Below, one piece after another: positions 47,746 through 60,000 of a DNA stretch of 64,000 bases. Every line of letters starts with the position of its first letter. Within the stretch, counting starts at the first letter, position 1. Source of the DNA: Lineus longissimus. Its lineage: Eukaryota; Nemertea; Pilidiophora; Heteronemertea; Lineidae. The DNA lies in NCBI RefSeq assembly GCF_910592395.1, contig NC_088308.1, positions 18,245,501 through 18,309,500 on the forward strand. Reading direction: 5' to 3'. The notes beneath the pieces are model-generated. The model made no database searches, was not told the DNA's origin, and saw nothing but the letters and a program-made list of their open reading frames with translations. Position numbers and translations under genes: made by a program.

Positions 47746-48094
47746 CTACGATGAATTTGCCGCGTCTGTTGACGTCTCCTGTCCTGTTGTACACGTCGAC
47801 GTTGGCTGCATATCTACTGGTTGACTCGACACAACAGATTGCGTCTGATCCTGACTATCACGGGGCACTTCTAAATGGGATGTTCCTTCGGGACTCGACA
47901 CCGGACTACTAGATTCAGGCTGCGTTGAATCTGCCTTCGCTAAGTTCTTGCTCGACGAACTTTGCTCGGATAAAAGATTGCACCTAGGATTATCACTATC
48001 ACTGTCATCATTAGTATCGCTTAATGTTCCATCGTCATCGTCGTCGTCATCGTCATCTCCATCAGTCAAAAATCTGATGCACTTTTTCTTTCGC
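47746..48094 (-). CDS. TCF/LEF: TCF/LEF terminal exon: end of the C-clamp, acidic and Ser-rich tail
   Basis: Acceptor TATTCTTCAG, one base completing Arg. It reads [12 protein letters not shown], then nine aspartates, then a Ser/Thr/Gln-rich tail of about 90 residues ending DAANSS before TAG at 47746-47748. The aspartate run is coded by a GAT/GAC trinucleotide tract at about 48030-48057. No other domain is seen in the tail. Confidence 0.93.
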
Positions 48095-51000
48095 CTGAAG
48101 AATAAGACAAATATAGTTGAAGAATGTATTCAATAAGCAAAATATTTCACATTTCTCGGAGATTTTACCATGAGCATGATGAAGAGAACCAAAATCTTGG
48201 TTTCTGGCTGAAATCTTGGAAAGATTATTGAATTATCAAAACAAGGGGTAGACTCTTTAAACTTTCCGTTATTTGCCGATTTGAACCTGATCATTGTTGT
48301 CTGACATTATTTGTTTCCGCCCCTTGGAACCCCTCAGATGACCTAAACAAACGGTCAATTTTCAAGGACCCAGAACAAGGTATAAGAAGCTTGCACAAAA
48401 TTTATATATTTCAGTTGATTTTTTTAATCTATTTTTTTTTCAGAACTGTTGGAAAGGAGAGGTTGGCAAGAAAATATACATGTAAAGGAGATTCGCTGAA
48501 GCAACTTAATAGCTGGAAGCTTTGAAAATTGAATGAGAATTCAGATAAGGTCAGACTTCCAGTCAGAGTAAAATTTGAAGAAATTATTTTATATTCATAT
48601 TTCCTTGAAATGAAGCAAAGAGAAATTAATTTGAGAACTTTGGCAGTGCCAGAACCAGCACTAGAATACTGTATCCTTCATTATGAATTTGTTTTCATGC
48701 ATAAACAAAAGAACGAAAATAAACAACACAACAGATGACTACCATTCAACTTAACAGAGAATGCATGCAGAAGAGAAGAAAGGGTTTTTGAAGAGCGTTT
48801 TAGTAAAGAACCGGTAGTCAAAAATAAATTAACTGATTTTGATGAAACCTATCAAACAACTTCTTCATTTTTAAAAATCAATTGAGGAAAAATAACAAGA
48901 TAAGATGAAATCATTGAAATTTACTTGATGTACCCATCAACCCCTAGCATTCGGAGAACAAATCTGAATTCGTGTGTCTGTTTTACTGAAGTATAGAATG
49001 TATTGTAATAGAAGTGATGGAAGAAACTGGATGATGTCATCAAGCCCAGGACGTGCTGCCCTCTATTAACTGATAACTAAACAATGATGGTTCATTGTCA
49101 ACAATCGTTGTTTTAATGTGACAGATGAGAGGAAGACTCATTCAACAGGAAGGTGGTGCCCCCTTTCATTGATGGAATGAAACAATGATCGATGGAAATT
49201 CCTCGTTAAAATGTGTGACAAAATAAGATTTCCGCAAATTTAAGAAACGTTTTATCACAAATGGCAAATTTACTGTAAATGTTTCAAATTATCAAGTTCA
49301 AGACACCGCTCATGATATACATTGTAATTAACAAATTACGTCTTAATTACTCTTTGCATAAGACTTTGTTTACTGTTAATCGGTTAAATAAAAGTTTGTT
49401 TACTGTTGGTCCAAAACAAGAGTTTAATTTTTTCAAACTGTGCGCCTACAAAATTATTCCTGGATTCACCTCTTGAGCCTACGCAGCATAGATTTTCTCA
49501 GGCCCACCCAGTATATTTGTTCTCTTTCTACATTCCATCTCACACGACCAATCTCCAGACAATATCTACACCACGATATCTCTCAAAACGACAAAATACT
49601 GCCAAAATGGAATCACAAAAGCCAGACAACAGATTGGTTCACGAAGGGGTGTCCATCAACAAAGGTGAACTCGTTCCGCTGACTGATGAGTGCACCTCTA
49701 ATTGGAAGCCTGTAAAATGACAGCATTATTAGAAAACGAGTCAATGATGAGGGGGCAGGAGAAACTGTCAAGGAAAAACAGGTCAGTCGGTCCGATTTTG
49801 GACGGCTTCAAAACAAACGTTTGGTTCTGTCATTAGAGCATGGCATGTTTGAATAAATTTATTTTACTGAGAAGCTGTCCAGTGATGGAAATTTTCACAG
49901 ACTCTATCAGAAGTCTGAAGATTTGTACTATTATGTGAATGAACGGGGTAATGACTTCATGCAGATATCAAACCATACTGTAAAATCACTTCCTTTTGCG
50001 GGGAATTGCAACCCAAGCAAAAATAAGTGAATTTTTACAGTATTTATTACAACTGTTATCAACTTGAAGGTTCTAAATGCACGTGTCAACAGAAACAACC
50101 ATTCTTGAATCTGTTTCTCCTAGCCCCTGATTGGTCAGACAATAATGATACGAGACTACGTCAAAACCACCTGACGATATTCTATCAAACCTGAAGTCAG
50201 ATTCTGTCGAAATACGAAACTATGAAACAACGATTAGACGACAACAACAGGATCGTAACATCTGAAGCAACAACAACAAAGCACAACAACGAAGTCTGGG
50301 AAAAGGAAGGCAGACGTCCGTGTGAGTCATTCTGGGTGTAGTTTACAGCGGTGGGTATAGAGGGCGGGAAGTCGCGGCATCGCACTGAGGGAGGAAAGGC
50401 AACATATCACAACTGGCGCATGCATGCAACTGTCGGGGATGAAACAAAATCAAGAACGATAACAATAAATATAGGCAAGCACTTGGAGCATGCTACGTAA
50501 AACAGTCCCCGGTACCTGCTCTCACAGATCGGTAGTTGTTACTCTATTCTCGTCTACCACCAAATTTGTGCTATTATGCTCACTCGAGTTTTCATGCACA
50601 TATGATCTGAAATATAGAGAAGAGGCCAATGCAGAAAAGTTGCTATGAAACATGACGTGAATCGACGGCGAAGTTGGCGAGGGCGGCATGTGCCTAACAC
50701 ACCGCCACAAGTGATTGGTGCATTCATGAAGAAGGGCGTGCGCACAGACCGCCGAGACGGGCGGGCGACAGTCTAAACCAAGATAGACACGAGTGTGATA
50801 GTACGTAGTGGTTTGATAGACGAAACAAAAAGACTAGACATGTGACGGGGTGAGGAAAGAAAAAAACAGATCCACAAAGTGACACTGAACATTTTTACAA
50901 AGCACATGCACTCCATATTTGCTTACAAATTTCATATAACAAACTGGACATGGAAATCTAGACCGTTTATGGAACCAACTTTAAAATGGAACGTCCACCG

Positions 51001-54000
51001 AATAATCGTTTGTATTATTCATACACTGCCTTTTTCTTTGTCAACTTTTCTGCAATAGTCCCTTCACGCGTGAGTGAGAGCCTGAATTTGCGTTGAAACA
51101 TGCAGGCATTGCGCCAAAGTAAAAAATGTGCACAAATCTGGAAAGGCAGACAAAAGGCTGAACTCAAATCAAAGCATTGAAAAATATTAATGGAAAAAAA
51201 TGACACACCTTTCCTCTAAAACTAACTGATAACTATTTTAGCGGTGCCATGTTCAAAACTATGCATGCGTTGTTTCCCATGCAGCCCTTTCTACTCGGTA
51301 CCGTAAGCCATAGCCGCAATGGTATCGTATCCCATTTGAATGAATTAGAGGCAGCAATACTTGACAAGATTACTGTGCAGCTGACTAGAAAGGTGAAGCA
51401 TTTCGCTCCAATCTTCAAAACAAACCAATCGAATTTCAAAGAAATATATCCACCTCCGTCGTCTTATTCAAAATTGGATATTAAACGGTTGATTAGTTTG
51501 AAAGATTGTCAACAGAGAATTTTCCCGCTAGGACACATTAATGAACGTCGGGCTAACTCTGGTGGCTTTGAGTGCACCGTATTCATCATAGTGCTAACAA
51601 GATGGCTCAAATGCAAAAATATTTGCTGCTGTAATAACTTTGATGTGCTAACTGAGGGGTCGGGGAAAAAAATGGGTAAGAAAATATTTTTCCAGAATGG
51701 TTAGTCTAGCGTTAAAAAGGATGAAGCCTTAGATGTAAAGGCAGAATTGAAACAGAAATATGATTAATATGGATATCTTTCTGGCAGGGCTGAGGTCACC
51801 AACACAAGGCTGAGTCAACTTCAACTGAACAAGAGACATCGAAGTCCATTCAAAGACAAAAGAGGAGCAGCAGTTCCCTGATGTGCAATCCTTGCTTCAT
51901 TCACCTCAGCTTTTCAAACTCCTTGTAACCAAGGTGTTTCAGAACAGACAACCATCAGGTACCTATCCGGCACTGTATCTATAGTTTGGTCAGTAGTGAA
52001 CCCACCAAATACAGAAGAACTGCCCGAAGTTGACAAAGACCACTGAGATATCGCAGTTGCAGATATTCTCCTCTCCTTCTAGGGGGAAGGTGGTGAACAA
52101 CTACAAATACTACGCAAGGTCAGTGAGAACTGCCAGTGACTCACTCCATTAATCAGCGCAAGCACCAAAAGATTTCAACAATGACAAAAAGTGATGCGGA
52201 GGACAGGAATGCCACGAGGGATACAGGACGTTTGATGTTGACGAGACCAAAGGAGCTTGATTGCCAGCGGAACCTGCATACAGGTCTACAATAGCATCAT
52301 TAGAAGTCATCTACGTCTAAACACCAGAGTAATTAGTTCTGTCAAAGTTTACTCAACATCATGGATGTGCCATCATTAGAGGAAAACATCCAGAGGGATC
52401 GTTTCCTAGAATTGTTGTCATTTGGCGATTTGATGTGTAATGTTGGTTACTACTAATGGGAGACTTGGAGAGTGGGTCATGCAGCTTACAAAAAGCAAAA
52501 TGATGTCTACGGGTGGCATCTCTAGAACAAGCAAGAGGTGGGTGTCAAGAACACAAATCTTAGACCAGCAAGAGGAGAGTGTCATGAAGTCTACGGGTGG
52601 CACCTCTAGAACCATTAAAGCAGGGTTTCATGAAGCCTTATTTGGAAAAAGTCTAGGAACAGCAAGACAGAAATGTTACAAGTCCAAGGTTGGCCACTCT
52701 GGGATCAGCAAGAGGAGAGCGTCCTGAAGTCTATGGGCACCTCTAGAACTAGCAAGAGGAGAGTGTCTTGAAGTCTACGGGTGGAACCTCTAGAACAAGC
52801 AAGAGGAGGATGTCAAAAAGTCTATTGGGGACAAGTCTAGGACCAGCAAGAGGAGGGTGTCATGATGTCTATGGGTGGCAAGTCTAGAACCAGCAAGGGG
52901 AGGGCGACAAGCCTATGAGTGGCACTTCTTGAACCAGGATGATACAACTGCTATAAGTCCATGAATAGAATGGTAACGGGAAGTCGATCCTCATACTTCC
53001 AGCCGACAAAGCTCACACACAAAAAGGTATCTCAGAACAGGTGATTCAGACAGATGAGGAGGAGCAGAGATCTAACAATATGACCGTTTGTGACCCTATG
53101 GATCATCGTATCAAAATAATCGCCAAACATATTACAGGAAATGCGAGCTATTTTTAAGAAATATTATCTCTTTTACAAAGCTAGAGGATATTAACGAAAT
53201 CCAGGGGAAAAAAGACAAAAAAGAATTTTCTATCTGTTAATAATAAAGTATATGCTTTTTGAACTTCGAGGGATTATGATGCACGAAAAAACCATTTCAA
53301 TAAATACTTAGAGCTTTTTTCTCTCAGTGATAAGTTGTCATAAGGTTTCAAATGATATCAACTTTTAGATCAGGTTTTATTTTGTTTGTCCCTCTCTCCG
53401 TATTGCGTTCAAAGTGAAAGGGATAAAATGAGGTGCTAAAAGCTGACATCAATGGGGGCAGGGTTTCAGATGGATGGGAGTCAGGAATGGAAGGGAGGAA
53501 ATATCTCCACCTCATAAACATTGAAGGATCAAGTATACAGATAATAGATGTGGAGGCCGGATATGGTGAGGATGCTTTTCAACTGAACGAAGTGAAAGAA
53601 TTCTGATCTTTAGATATAAGATCCACAGCAAAAAGCGAAGTTGGCTTCCTTCGAGAATATTGATAAATGAGACAAGAAACACGTCTGCTGTCTGTATTTG
53701 TACCTATCATGTTACGATTCAGAAAATGCGTCAGTGAAAGTGTGTGTAACTGGATACTACTGGCCAGCACGTGAAAATGAAAATTTATGAAAGCAAACAG
53801 AAAGTGTCAAGTTTAAGGAGATTGCTTGAATTGACCCTCTTCCAAATATTCTGTCTGTTCCACATTCAAAAACTTCCAAATTATTACTGGTATGGACTTC
53901 TGCCTATACAGAGCAGACATTCAAGAAAATCCCCCAAATGATGCTGTCCAGTTTATACAAGGAGTTGACAACTTAAGTTCCATCAAATCTTTGAAACTTT

Positions 54001-57000
54001 CAAGGTATTGTTAACTCTACCAGAAGTTTATCACTGGGTCGTCTGCTAGCTTCAAGGAACATGTGGAAGGGGAATGGTCCATGCCAGGATTAGTCAAAAA
54101 TTGGTGTCTCTTTATCGGATCATTCCAGCTTCTGAGCAGACGTCATGCACTTTAACAACAACATCCCCAAATCAATGTCATTGAAAGCATTGTTCTTTTG
54201 GCCCGATAGTTCAAAAGTTATCAACTCCATCAAAAGGATACTTTTGAAAACTTCAAGGTATTGTTAGCTTTGGCAGAAGTTACACCATTGGGTCACCTGC
54301 TTGCTTCCTGGGATCGTCTGCTGGCCTCCCACTGAGCAGACGATGGGTCCCCAAACATCAAGGGAGGAGTTCACAAGGAATACAAGTTATTTGAGCAAGT
54401 CTATCAGCATCTCTGATATCTCTCTCTCCGTATACCCCACAGGTGAACGGAGGAAACTCGAGCGTAAATGACAACGTTTGCAAACTTGGAAAAAAACTCC
54501 CAGTTCCTTGGGAATCGCATCCGAATTCTGTTGGTAATTCTCGGTGAACACTTCACTTCTAACTAGAAAACTGATCAAAGCTTTGTAGTCAGGAGATCAA
54601 ACCCCGTGCCAAAGTAAGACTCAAGGCTTCTGCTCCTTCTAGATGAGTGGACGGCTTTGAGCGAGCACTTCACACGGCACATACCTTGGGAGAAGCGCCA
54701 TGTGACGCCGAATTTGAACCCATCATATAACTATCAAATATAAATATCATATTATCACGGTACACACATCAGTGACATCTAATCTTCGGGATAAGATGTT
54801 AAACAAGGAAGGATTACGTGGAAACTATTGCAAGTGCTTGCACCTGAAGGGGGGTCCCACTCTCAGCGGGATAAGCACAAACAAAGCCATCAAGAAGAGT
54901 GAAGTCTTCCTTTTCTACTTCACAGTAACTTAACCCCACCTGAGCAGAAAACAGACACATGGCTGTTGTTATCAATGACGCAATTTACTCAAAAATTGCA
55001 ACATGAAAAGGAAATTTCATTGACTGAAAGTCAAAAGAAATGTTGGCCCTTTTATAGTCTTGTCGACAAAATGCCAGCAATACCCGTGGATTGCCTTACC
55101 TAGAGTTCAGGCCCAAAATCAGAATGATTCTGGCAACCATCTTATATGTTGGCAGTGCCATGGTCTTCTTCACTCTAAGATCTCCTTATTTTGCAACATT
55201 TAATTTGGTCCGACCCAAACCAATATCAAAATGTCTTGAAGCACTTTTCGACAAAAGCTGACAATTTCATCCGGGTTACCCACAAGTCTTCTTCCTCACA
55301 ACAGGAGATTTGATCATTGCCAATTTGGCTCAACACTGCTTTAAGGAATGGCGGAAATTCCGTCTAATTTTATTGTCTATTTCCAAAGAAATTAGAATGC
55401 ACGAGGACCATTTCCACATACGTCACTTTTCATTTCCTGCTGCTTTCAACACCGTCGCAATGACACTAAGTTTCAACCCTTGTCATCTCTTTCATCGAAG
55501 CCTACCTCAAGGCATGAGCGATTTTTTGTCCACATCACAAAGGTCGTGCTGTGTTTTAATTCCTCTTAATTAACTCTAGTCGCAGGGAGATGAAAAAGGT
55601 ATTGAGGAGAATGAGACCTAATAGGGCACTGAGCTGAGTGGAATGAGAGACCAATAGGCCAGCGATCTGATGAGAATTAACCCTCAGTGACCATGGACAA
55701 TCTGCATGGTCACTTGTCTGACAGAAACAGACTCCCTAAAATGACCTGATATAATCTTTAAAACCAATACCTCCTAATATCACCCAAATACAAACTGAAT
55801 CCAAAAAAGTTGAGTACACCAAGTCACCACTAGGTGCCTCTACTGTCTTTCCATACTGGCCCAAACAACTTCTTGTCGTAGGACCAAAATCAATGACGGC
55901 TATTTCTACCAATATTTTAGAAAGAAATGAACCTGGCTTTGAAAAAGAATTGGATTTCTAGAAGCAAACATGGATTTGAACAACATAGTTCTAGGATGTC
56001 TAGTGATTAGTAAGAAGTAACCTCTAGACTATGGCTACGGATGTAAAATAGAGTGCACCAAAGATTCTAGACTCCCAAAAATGTTCTGATGTGGGGGGGG
56101 GGCTTAAGTAATGAGTATCGCCAGGGGACTATTTAAATTCAAGAGCAATGCCTTTTACCACGGCAGTCATTTTGGAGAACGTCTGAAACGCCATCTATGA
56201 TGCGAACCAAGCACCTTTTTTCTTCATTTTCTAACCAAGCAGTCTGCATTCTCCAACAAAGCGTTTCTTCAATCTTGTCTAGAATCTTGGGCAAATTCCA
56301 CACACCAAAGTTGAAAACACAAAACGTGACACAGGGTGGTACTTACCGGCAAGGTTTGCACCACTGGCCTTGGTGTTCTACCCCGAACCGCGCTCGACAC
56401 TTTTTGGGATTGGTACACTCTGAAAAAGCAATGCATACATTTGAAATTTTTTCCAAAAGAGTTGAGGAAACAACTGTAAACCCCATTCTCTTTGCTAAAC
56501 TAGGAATATTGGATAACACAATATTCTGGATATTACCACCTTATTCGGGATATGATATGTACGGTATCAAAATCTTTGAAATATCACATTATTTAGGACA
56601 TCAAAATAATTGTGATATTACGATATTTAGGATATCTAAATATTTGGGATATCATATCATTTAGGATGTCTAAATATTTGGAATATCTTGATACTAATTT
56701 AGAACATCACAATAATTGTGATATCATAATATTTAGGATATCTAAATATTTGGGATATCATATCATTTAGGATATCTAAATATTTGGGATATCATGATAC
56801 TAGGATATTACAAAATTTGGGCCATCATATTTCAGGATACTTCATTCCAAATCAGTTGGTGAATTGATCAGAGCTTGAAAATCACTCTCAATATAATTTC
56901 AAGCACTATTTATAATTTGTAGATAGCTGAAGTTAGGTTGCAAATACAATGGGGTTTACATATAACTGGAAGAAAAATATCAATTAGCACACTGATGATC

Positions 57001-60000
57001 TAAAATATCTACCAAGTTAATATCTACCAATGTATATGTAATGATGAAATGAACTGATTAAAGAATTAATTTGAAACCTCTGCCACGAATTCAAAATAGG
57101 CGAGTTTTAAGATGAGGTGAGTGCATGGGGTATAAGGGTCTCAAAAATTTGAAAACAGTTAATTTTACTAAGTAATTCATTCGTCCGAGATAAATATCCG
57201 GGATTAAAATTGTTGTTTCATTCGAACATTTTCAATGGCGCTGCATGAATCACATATTCCTCATCGTCGAAGTGACCTCGTTGATTTATGACTAACTTGG
57301 TCCCACCCACTTTCTTGGTTCACTCCCCTCTCTCGCTCAACGGCTGCTGGGCAAAAATCAATATCTTCTGACAGATCAAGAAATACCAAGCAGAGACCAG
57401 ATGATGCAGTCAGTTATGACTAAGTCACGGCTGTTTCAGGATGATTCAAATTTTGGGTACCGAGGAGCGGCGGGCAGGTTAGGTTTTGCATAATCAGGGT
57501 ATTACTCAATTGATTCAGACAGAAAACTGACAAATTAGAAATTCAATATAAAAATAGCCTTGCATGCACACGAATTTCACCAAAGTCACCATTTTAAAAC
57601 TCATAGCAATTTTAATAGGAGAATTCAAACAGTTGGGTAGCAGTAATCATCCACTGGGGAAAGCTGTGCATCAGCAAGACACAAGTCTCCTCATTTCTGA
57701 CCAAAAAGTGCCAAATTCATCCAACCTCAATATTTTGGTTTTCAATATTTTGATTTCAAGTGTAATATCGACACTACCTGACCAAATTGTTTAATTTCCT
57801 CAAACTCACACCCATTTTAGAGATTAAAATGTGTATTCTAAGAAAGGTCAAGCAGGATCGTTGCAGCATGAGTTTAATATTCTGTCAACATGGTCAATTA
57901 TGTCGGAAGGGTACAGTTCTGGTTAAATCTTATCAAATTCCCCATGCATTCAAAACTGGCATCATTCAACTGTTTGTACATTTCAAGCACCAAAGCAATG
58001 ACTCTTAAAGCAAGCTTCACTATATTTAAGGCAAAGCCAACACTTAATGCCATCTCTTAACTCTTGGAAAGAAAAAGCCACAATTCCAACAAGTTTAAGA
58101 TTTTCAACGTAAAACATTTGTTCCCTTCTAAAATTTTTGGGTGTGATATTGTCAGCTAATCTGCCATCATATTTCGAAATTTCGTTTCCGAACAAAAGCT
58201 GCTGTCATCTGAATAATTTTCTGATCATAAGATCCAACGTGAATGACAAGGCTTTTTTCCACATTCATTAACCTCAAGGCCAGAACATGTGATCATTTAA
58301 ATCTTCTAGAAAGTAGTAATTAATTACTTCTGGAACATTCAAGAAAACAACCACAAAATACACACACGACAGTAAGTACAATATTCTAATTCCGTAAAAT
58401 ATGCATATCATATCAAGTTCATAAAAGAAAGCAATAAATGGCGGTTATATGACACAAATGAAGACAACATCCAGTGAATCGGTTCCAGTCTTTGCCAAGA
58501 GCTCAGAGGTCAAAGGTGAAAGGTTACAGGCCATAAGCAGCCACTCTACCTGTCCCTTTCAAATCAAGATCGTCCGTCGGCCGCGTTTTGCGCTTTTTCC
58601 GTTTGCTGTGTGTGGCGTAGTTATCACGAGCCGTCCACGTAGGATACAACTGCATGTGAAGCTCTTTTTCTTTTTTGGCCATTTCATAGTATTTTGCTTG
58701 TTCAGACCTGTCTAATTCATGCCACTGAAACAAAATCATAAAAGCTCTGCATTACTCAGTCGAACTCGGAACGCCAGACTGTACCTGATGATGCAGGATC
58801 GGCAGACTCTGATGACGCTCGCTTTCGCTTTTTCCGCTTGCTGTGTTTGGAATAGTTGTCTCTAGCACTCCAACCGGGGTAAAGCTGCATGTGAAGTTCT
58901 TTTTCTTTTCGGGCCATATCGTAATATTTTGCCTGTTCTGATCTGTCTAACGTATGCCACTGAAATGAACCAGCGTGAGGCTTAGTTTGTTAGGTGTGGG
59001 AGCTAAGAGGGTTAGTGCGTGATCAGACACCCAACACGGTTAGTGCGATCCAGGAGAGCCAGCGCAGCAAACACAGCAGAACGGAGCAAGGAAAGGACCA
59101 GGCAAACACGACTAGTCCTCTACCAATCCCACAGCAGCCGGCATAGTTCAGGCCTTTTCGAGTCAGTCAGATAATGCCGTTCATTGTTCCTCTTTCAAAA
59201 GACTGAAACCAAACGGAGTCCCACAAGCGATGGGCGGCCAACAGCGGATGTCGACCGCCAATCGGATGTGGGCGGGAAATCTATTCTAACACTGAAAAGG
59301 AAACAAATAACGGCATCATATGACTTCGAAAAACTCCAAAAGATCCAAACAGTACCTTGCGCCATGGCATCAGTTGAGATTGGTAACTTCTTCCCTTTTT
59401 TCCGTTTGGTGTGTTTGGCGTAGCTGTCCCGGGCGCTCCAACCCGGGTATAGCTGCATGTGGAGTTCTTTTTCCTTTCTCGCCATTTCGTAATATTTAGC
59501 CTGTTGCGATCTGTCTAGTGCATGCCACTGAAAGGGAGAGTTAAGACTATAGACCTGTTCATCAATCTGGTCACTCCTCCAACGATGACAAAACTAAAGG
59601 TACACGAAGTGAAATCAAATTGAGGGAAGGAAAAATAAGAAGATTCCATTTGAAGAAGGGAATGTTTGACCACAGAAATCCAAACCGAAATCGTTTTTGG
59701 AATGGGGAAGTAACATTGATCAGTGTCAACCCAATAAATTGGCTGATGAGGTGTTTGGACACCGACCTCATCACCAAGGAAATCTCATCAAATATAAAAC
59801 TGCAGTTCATACTCAAAATGTTGCAGAAGATTTTAAGTTCAATTTTGGATAATATGATCATTCACGTTTGACCACCTTTGTTTTCCAAATTCATTTGAAT
59901 GACCAATGGAAATGAAGCAATAACCAAAAAAATTTGCTTATTTTCAAAGCTGGAGAGAAGAGACATTTCTACCAACTGGGTTGGAAAAATTCTAAGCCCG

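Noticed and set aside
51249-51704. 151-residue plus-strand frame in the TCF/LEF intron
   Set aside because: No recognised domain, no promoter or polyadenylation context, and a long frame of this size is expected occasionally in 64 kb.
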